From the NCBI GenBank assembly GCA_024690445.1, contig JAILPD010000006.1:1-9270 (forward strand): a stretch of 9,270 bases of DNA. The letters run 5' to 3'. The notes below the pieces were generated by a model. The model was not told the DNA's origin. It worked only from the letters and a program-made list of their open reading frames with translations, and ran no database searches. This stretch comes from Acholeplasmatales bacterium. Lineage in GTDB: Bacteria > Bacillota_I > Bacilli_A > Acholeplasmatales > Anaeroplasmataceae. Shown here piece by piece: positions 6,971 to 9,270 of the stretch (positions within the stretch are counted from its first letter, which is position 1; every line of letters starts with the position of its first letter). Position numbers and translations under genes: made by a program.

Positions 6971-7016
6971 CTTTTATCCTCTTTTTCCATCCATAACCCT
7001 GTGGGAAAAAGCCCAC
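6941..7016 (-). ncRNA. Putative small RNA (or terminated leader) of about 75 nt
   Basis: A consensus promoter (7052-7023) and a strong terminator (6970-6941) bracket about 75 nt with no convincing ORF. The predicted RNA begins with a hairpin GTGGG / CCCAC (7016-7012 with 7005-7001, loop CTTTTT). A purine-rich single-stranded stretch with four GGA triplets follows (about 7000-6971), then the terminator stem. I do not recognise a known RNA or riboswitch family. It could be an independent small RNA. It could also be an attenuated leader for the gene starting at 6872, although that gene seems to have its own -10 box downstream of the terminator. Confidence 0.5.
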
Positions 7017-7022
7017 GGTATT

Positions 7023-7052
7023 ATTATATATCCATTTTGAATTTTTTGTCAA
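7023..7052 (-). promoter_or_regulatory. Full-consensus sigma-A promoter in the gap after the zinc-ribbon gene
   Basis: On the minus strand TTGACA (7052-7047) and TATAAT (7028-7023), both perfect, are separated by 18 bp. It is the strongest promoter-like sequence in the window. It starts 21 bp after the zinc-ribbon stop codon and points into the putative small RNA, with transcription predicted near 7016. Confidence 0.8.
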
Positions 7053-7062
7053 ATTTCAAAAT
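7034..7062. repeat. Inverted repeat flanking the -35 box of the small-RNA promoter
   Basis: ATTTTGAA (7034-7041) and TTCAAAAT (7055-7062) are perfect 8-bp arms separated by 13 bp, and the spacer holds TTGACA. It could be a regulator site or a weak terminator stem after the zinc-ribbon gene. Because it is AT-only in most pairs, chance is possible. Confidence 0.35.
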
Positions 7063-7072
7063 AAATAAATTC

Positions 7073-7363
7073 TTACTTCAACTTGTTGATCTTGTTCTTA
7101 ATCTTTAAAATCTTAGCCTCAATAGCCTCAATTTTATCTTCTGCTTCCTTTTGTGCTTTAACTGTTTGATTCTCATTAGTAGCTATGATTTCTAGTGCTT
7201 CTGATTGATTATTTAATAGATTAATTTCAGTTAATAATTTAACCTTGTCCATTCTATAAAAATATTCCAAATGTCCACACTTTGTACATGCCTGCATAGT
7301 AATGTCATTACTATCTAATTTGATATCAATAAAAGTTTGATTACCACAATTTACACACTTCAT
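7073..7363 (-). CDS. Small zinc-ribbon protein with C-terminal coiled coil, function unknown
   Basis: A 96-residue protein. Two CxxC knuckles (C3/C6 and C26/C29, as CVNCG and CTKCGHLE) form a typical zinc ribbon in the first 30 residues. From about residue 40 it is charged and helical, and residues 68-96 are rich in regularly spaced Ile/Leu with Lys/Glu, consistent with a coiled coil. I do not recognise a named family. Small ribbon proteins like this may bind nucleic acid or protein, but no function should be assigned. The start is ATG 7363: GGAGG (7376-7372) is 8 nt upstream. The longer frame from TTG 7378 would overlap the Shine-Dalgarno site itself. It has its own promoter and lies after the cysK terminator, so it is not part of that operon. 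Confidence 0.8.
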   Translation of the reverse strand: MKCVNCGNQTFIDIKLDSNDITMQACTKCGHLEYFYRMDKVKLLTEINLLNNQSEALEIIATNENQTVKAQKEAEDKIEAIEAKILKIKNKINKLK

Positions 7364-7371
7364 TTTATAAT

Positions 7372-7376
7372 CCTCC
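7372..7376 (-). promoter_or_regulatory. Shine-Dalgarno site fixing the start of the zinc-ribbon gene
   Basis: GGAGG on the minus strand (7376-7372) is 8 nt from ATG 7363. It overlaps the alternative TTG at 7378-7376, which is therefore unlikely to be used. Confidence 0.85.
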
Positions 7377-7387
7377 AACTGATATAA

Positions 7388-7415
7388 ATTTTACCATATT
7401 TTAAATAATATTCAA
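7388..7415 (-). promoter_or_regulatory. Extended -10 promoter of the zinc-ribbon gene
   Basis: On the minus strand TTGAAT (7415-7410), 16 bp, then TAAAAT (7393-7388), with a TGG extended -10 element directly before it (7396-7394). Predicted transcription starts near 7381, leaving a leader of under 20 nt that just contains the ribosome site. Confidence 0.65.
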
Positions 7416-7420
7416 ACTGG

Positions 7421-7448
7421 CAAAAAATGCCCAAAATTATTGGGCATT
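7421..7448 (-). terminator. Rho-independent terminator of the sulfhydrylase-cysK operon
   Basis: On the minus strand AATGCCCAA (7448-7440) pairs perfectly with TTGGGCATT (7434-7426) around a 5-base loop, followed by a run of T (7425-7422). It begins 12 bp after the cysK stop codon. Confidence 0.92.
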
Positions 7449-7460
7449 AATAATCTTATT

Positions 7461-8390
7461 CTATTGGAATAATGGAGTTGAATAATATCTATCACCAGTA
7501 TCTGGTAATAATACTACAATATTCTTTCCTTTATTTTCTGGCTTCTTTGCTAATTCCTTAGCAGCGAAGATTGCAGCACCTGCAGAAATACCAACTAAGA
7601 TACCATCACCTTTAGCAACTTCCTTGCTAGTAGCGAATGCATCTTCATTCTCTACATCGATAACTGAATCATAAATCTTTGTATTCAATGTTTGAGGAAC
7701 GAAGCCGGCACCAATTCCTTGAATCTTATGTGGACCAGCATGTCCTTCAGTTAATACTGGAGAACCCTTAGGTTCAACACCAATGATTTGAACATTTGGA
7801 TTCTTTTCTCTTAAGAATTTACCTACACCAGAGATAGTACCACCTGTACCGATACCAGCAACGAATATATCAACCTTGCCATCAGTATCTGCCCAAATTT
7901 CTGGACCTGTTGTATCATAGTGAGCTTGAGGATTAGCTGGATTTACGAACTGACCAGCTATTACGGAACCCTTAATCTCCTTTTGTAACTCTTCTGCCTT
8001 AGCAATGGCACCCTTCATACCTAATGAGCCATCTGTTAAAACTAGCTCAGCACCATATGCCTTAATTAAATTTCTTCTTTCAACTGACATAGTTTCAGGT
8101 AAAGTGATTATAAGACGATATCCCTTAGCAGCAGCTATTGCAGCTAAACCAATACCAGTATTACCTGAAGTTGGTTCAATAATAGTTGCTCCCTTCTTTA
8201 AAACTCCCTTTTTCTCATAATCAGCTATAATTGCATTCGCAATTCTATCCTTTACAGAACCAGCTGGATTAAAATATTCTACCTTAGCAATGATTTTTGC
8301 CTCTAATTTATTATTTGCTTCAAAATTTGTTAATTCTACTAGAGGTGTATTACCTACTAATTCAACAATACTCTTATGAATGTTTGCCAT
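7461..8390 (-). CDS. cysK: Cysteine synthase A (O-acetylserine sulfhydrylase)
   Basis: A 309-residue cytoplasmic PLP enzyme of fold type II. It converts O-acetyl-L-serine and sulfide to L-cysteine and acetate. The PLP lysine is K47 in NPAGSVKDR. The substrate loop [11 protein letters not shown] is at 73-83, the phosphate-binding loop GTGGTISG is near 181-188, and the C-terminal SAGAA and [14 protein letters not shown] signatures are present. The length is normal for Firmicutes CysK and it lacks the extra regulatory domain of cystathionine beta-synthase. CysM-type or O-phosphoserine enzymes are less likely alternatives. The ATG has AGGAG (8404-8400) at 9 nt. It lies 17 bp downstream of the O-acetylhomoserine sulfhydrylase gene with no terminator between, so the two are co-transcribed for sulfide assimilation. 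The promoter lies outside the window. Confidence 0.97.
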   Translation of the reverse strand: MANIHKSIVELVGNTPLVELTNFEANNKLEAKIIAKVEYFNPAGSVKDRIANAIIADYEKKGVLKKGATIIEPTSGNTGIGLAAIAAAKGYRLIITLPETMSVERRNLIKAYGAELVLTDGSLGMKGAIAKAEELQKEIKGSVIAGQFVNPANPQAHYDTTGPEIWADTDGKVDIFVAGIGTGGTISGVGKFLREKNPNVQIIGVEPKGSPVLTEGHAGPHKIQGIGAGFVPQTLNTKIYDSVIDVENEDAFATSKEVAKGDGILVGISAGAAIFAAKELAKKPENKGKNIVVLLPDTGDRYYSTPLFQ

Positions 8391-8407
8391 AATAATTATC
8401 TCCTTTT

Positions 8408-9270
8408 TTATAAAGCTTTAAATGCTAAATCTAAATCTTCGATAATATCATCGATATGTTCTGTACCAATTGATAATCTAATAGTATTTCTATAAATACC
8501 AACCTCTTCTAATTCCTTATCTGATAATTCAGCATGAGTAGTTGAAGCTGGGTGAATAACTAATGACTTTACATCTGCAACATTTGCAAGTAATGAGAAT
8601 AACTTTAAGTTATCAATGAACTTCTTAGCATCCTCTTCAGTACCATTAATTTCAAATGTGAAGATTGAACCACCACCATTAGGGAAATATTTCTTATATA
8701 ACTTCTTTTGTTTTTCATCATTAGATACAAGTGGATGATGAACCTTAGCTACCTTAGGGTTCTTAGCAAGATATTCTACAACCTTAGCAGCGTTATATGC
8801 ATGACGTTCAACTCTTAATGATAATGTTTCAAGACCTTGTAATGCGATGAATGCATTAACTGGTGAAATAGCAGCTCCTGTATCACGTAATAGAATAGCT
8901 CTAATATATACAGCGAATGCTGCAGGGCCTACTGCCTTTGTGAATGATACACCATGGTATGATACGTTTGGTTCTACAAATTGAGGGAACTTTCCTGACT
9001 TTTCCCAATCAAACTTACCAGAATCAACGATTACACCACCTAATGCTGTACCATGACCTACAATGAACTTAGTTGCTGAATGAACTACGATATCAGCGCC
9101 AAATTCAATTGGTCTAATTAAATATGGGGTACCAAATGTGTTATCAATAACAAGTGGAATGTCATTCTTATGTGCAATCTTTGCGATTTCTTCAATATCG
9201 ATTACATCACTGTTTGGATTTCCTAATGTTTCAATAAAAATTAATTTAGTATTTTTCTTAATTGCTTTTT
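8408..9270 (-). CDS. metY: O-acetylhomoserine sulfhydrylase, 3' part (start lies beyond the window edge)
   Basis: The open frame runs from the window edge to TAA at 8410-8408 and gives 286 residues of a protein that is usually about 425-430 long, so roughly the first third is missing. It is a Cys/Met-metabolism PLP enzyme of fold type I. The internal-aldimine lysine lies in [13 protein letters not shown], preceded by [12 protein letters not shown]. The C-terminal segment has [12 protein letters not shown], and [14 protein letters not shown] lies near the end. The long insert containing FPQF and YHGVSF points to the O-acetylhomoserine (MetY) branch rather than cystathionine gamma-synthase or gamma-lyase. 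It makes homocysteine from O-acetylhomoserine and sulfide; family members may also accept methanethiol. It is the upstream gene of an operon with cysK. No frameshift is visible. Confidence 0.93.
   Translation of the reverse strand, partial: KAIKKNTKLIFIETLGNPNSDVIDIEEIAKIAHKNDIPLVIDNTFGTPYLIRPIEFGADIVVHSATKFIVGHGTALGGVIVDSGKFDWEKSGKFPQFVEPNVSYHGVSFTKAVGPAAFAVYIRAILLRDTGAAISPVNAFIALQGLETLSLRVERHAYNAAKVVEYLAKNPKVAKVHHPLVSNDEKQKKLYKKYFPNGGGSIFTFEINGTEEDAKKFIDNLKLFSLLANVADVKSLVIHPASTTHAELSDKELEEVGIYRNTIRLSIGTEHIDDIIEDLDLAFKAL

Noticed and set aside
6974..6994. Six-codon peptide MDGKRG on the minus strand inside the putative RNA
   Set aside because: The only purine-rich stretch upstream is about 2 nt from its ATG, too close for initiation, and the codons show no amino-acid bias expected of an attenuation leader peptide.
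6920..7108. Plus-strand open frame of 62 codons
   Set aside because: It starts at TTG with no Shine-Dalgarno site, runs through the strong terminator hairpin and the RNA promoter, overlaps the end of the zinc-ribbon gene, and has no recognisable protein character.
8005..8220. Plus-strand open frame of 71 codons
   Set aside because: It is an antisense shadow lying wholly within cysK, whose minus-strand frame has complete family motifs.
1..9270. CRISPR array, tRNA, rRNA, insertion sequence or prophage genes
   Set aside because: I found no regularly spaced repeats, tRNA-like cloverleaf, transposase or integrase motif, or flanking target duplications in any intergenic region.

Overview
The window is about 9.3 kb of a very AT-rich bacterial chromosome. 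Shine-Dalgarno sites are strong AGGAGG-type, promoters are sigma-A type, leucine is mostly TTA, arginine is often AGA, and short hairpin plus U-run terminators follow most transcription units. All of this points to a low-GC Bacillota, perhaps an uncultured gut lineage such as Erysipelotrichia or a relative; that placement is inference. Tryptophans I checked in five proteins are coded by TGG and no ORF depends on reading TGA, so the standard bacterial code applies. There are no phage, transposon, CRISPR, tRNA or rRNA signatures.

Layout. On the plus strand a class I/II PLP-dependent aminotransferase (22-1206) ends at a clear terminator. A TetR-type regulator (about 1436-2008) follows with its own near-consensus promoter, and an 18-bp dyad covers the -35 box. 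A bidirectional terminator separates it from a convergent minus-strand operon of two large membrane proteins (5941 down to 2032). Each has about seven membrane segments, a degenerate GGDEF domain and a C-terminal EAL domain. The upstream copy keeps every canonical EAL catalytic motif; the downstream copy has lost several. Next on the minus strand are a flavodoxin/ferredoxin fusion of the EFR1 type (6872-6081), a short region that looks like a small RNA gene (about 7016-6941), a 96-residue zinc-ribbon protein with a helical tail (7363-7073), cysteine synthase cysK (8390-7461), and the 3' part of an O-acetylhomoserine sulfhydrylase gene (edge to 8408).

How they work together. The sulfhydrylase and cysK form a sulfide-assimilation operon making homocysteine and cysteine. 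The aminotransferase is a general amino-acid enzyme with no visible partner. The EAL pair is a membrane-bound c-di-GMP module: one predicted active phosphodiesterase and one predicted inactive partner. The flavodoxin/ferredoxin protein is an electron carrier behind its own promoter. Most of the remaining units have their own promoter and terminator, so the window is mainly ordinary housekeeping and accessory genes.

The parts most worth a second look are the active/degenerate EAL pair, the orphan RNA-like transcript between 6941 and 7052, and the dyad symmetries at three promoters. I see no clear sign of a wholly new multi-gene system. Two start codons were moved on Shine-Dalgarno evidence (3948 and 7363) and one on promoter evidence (1436).
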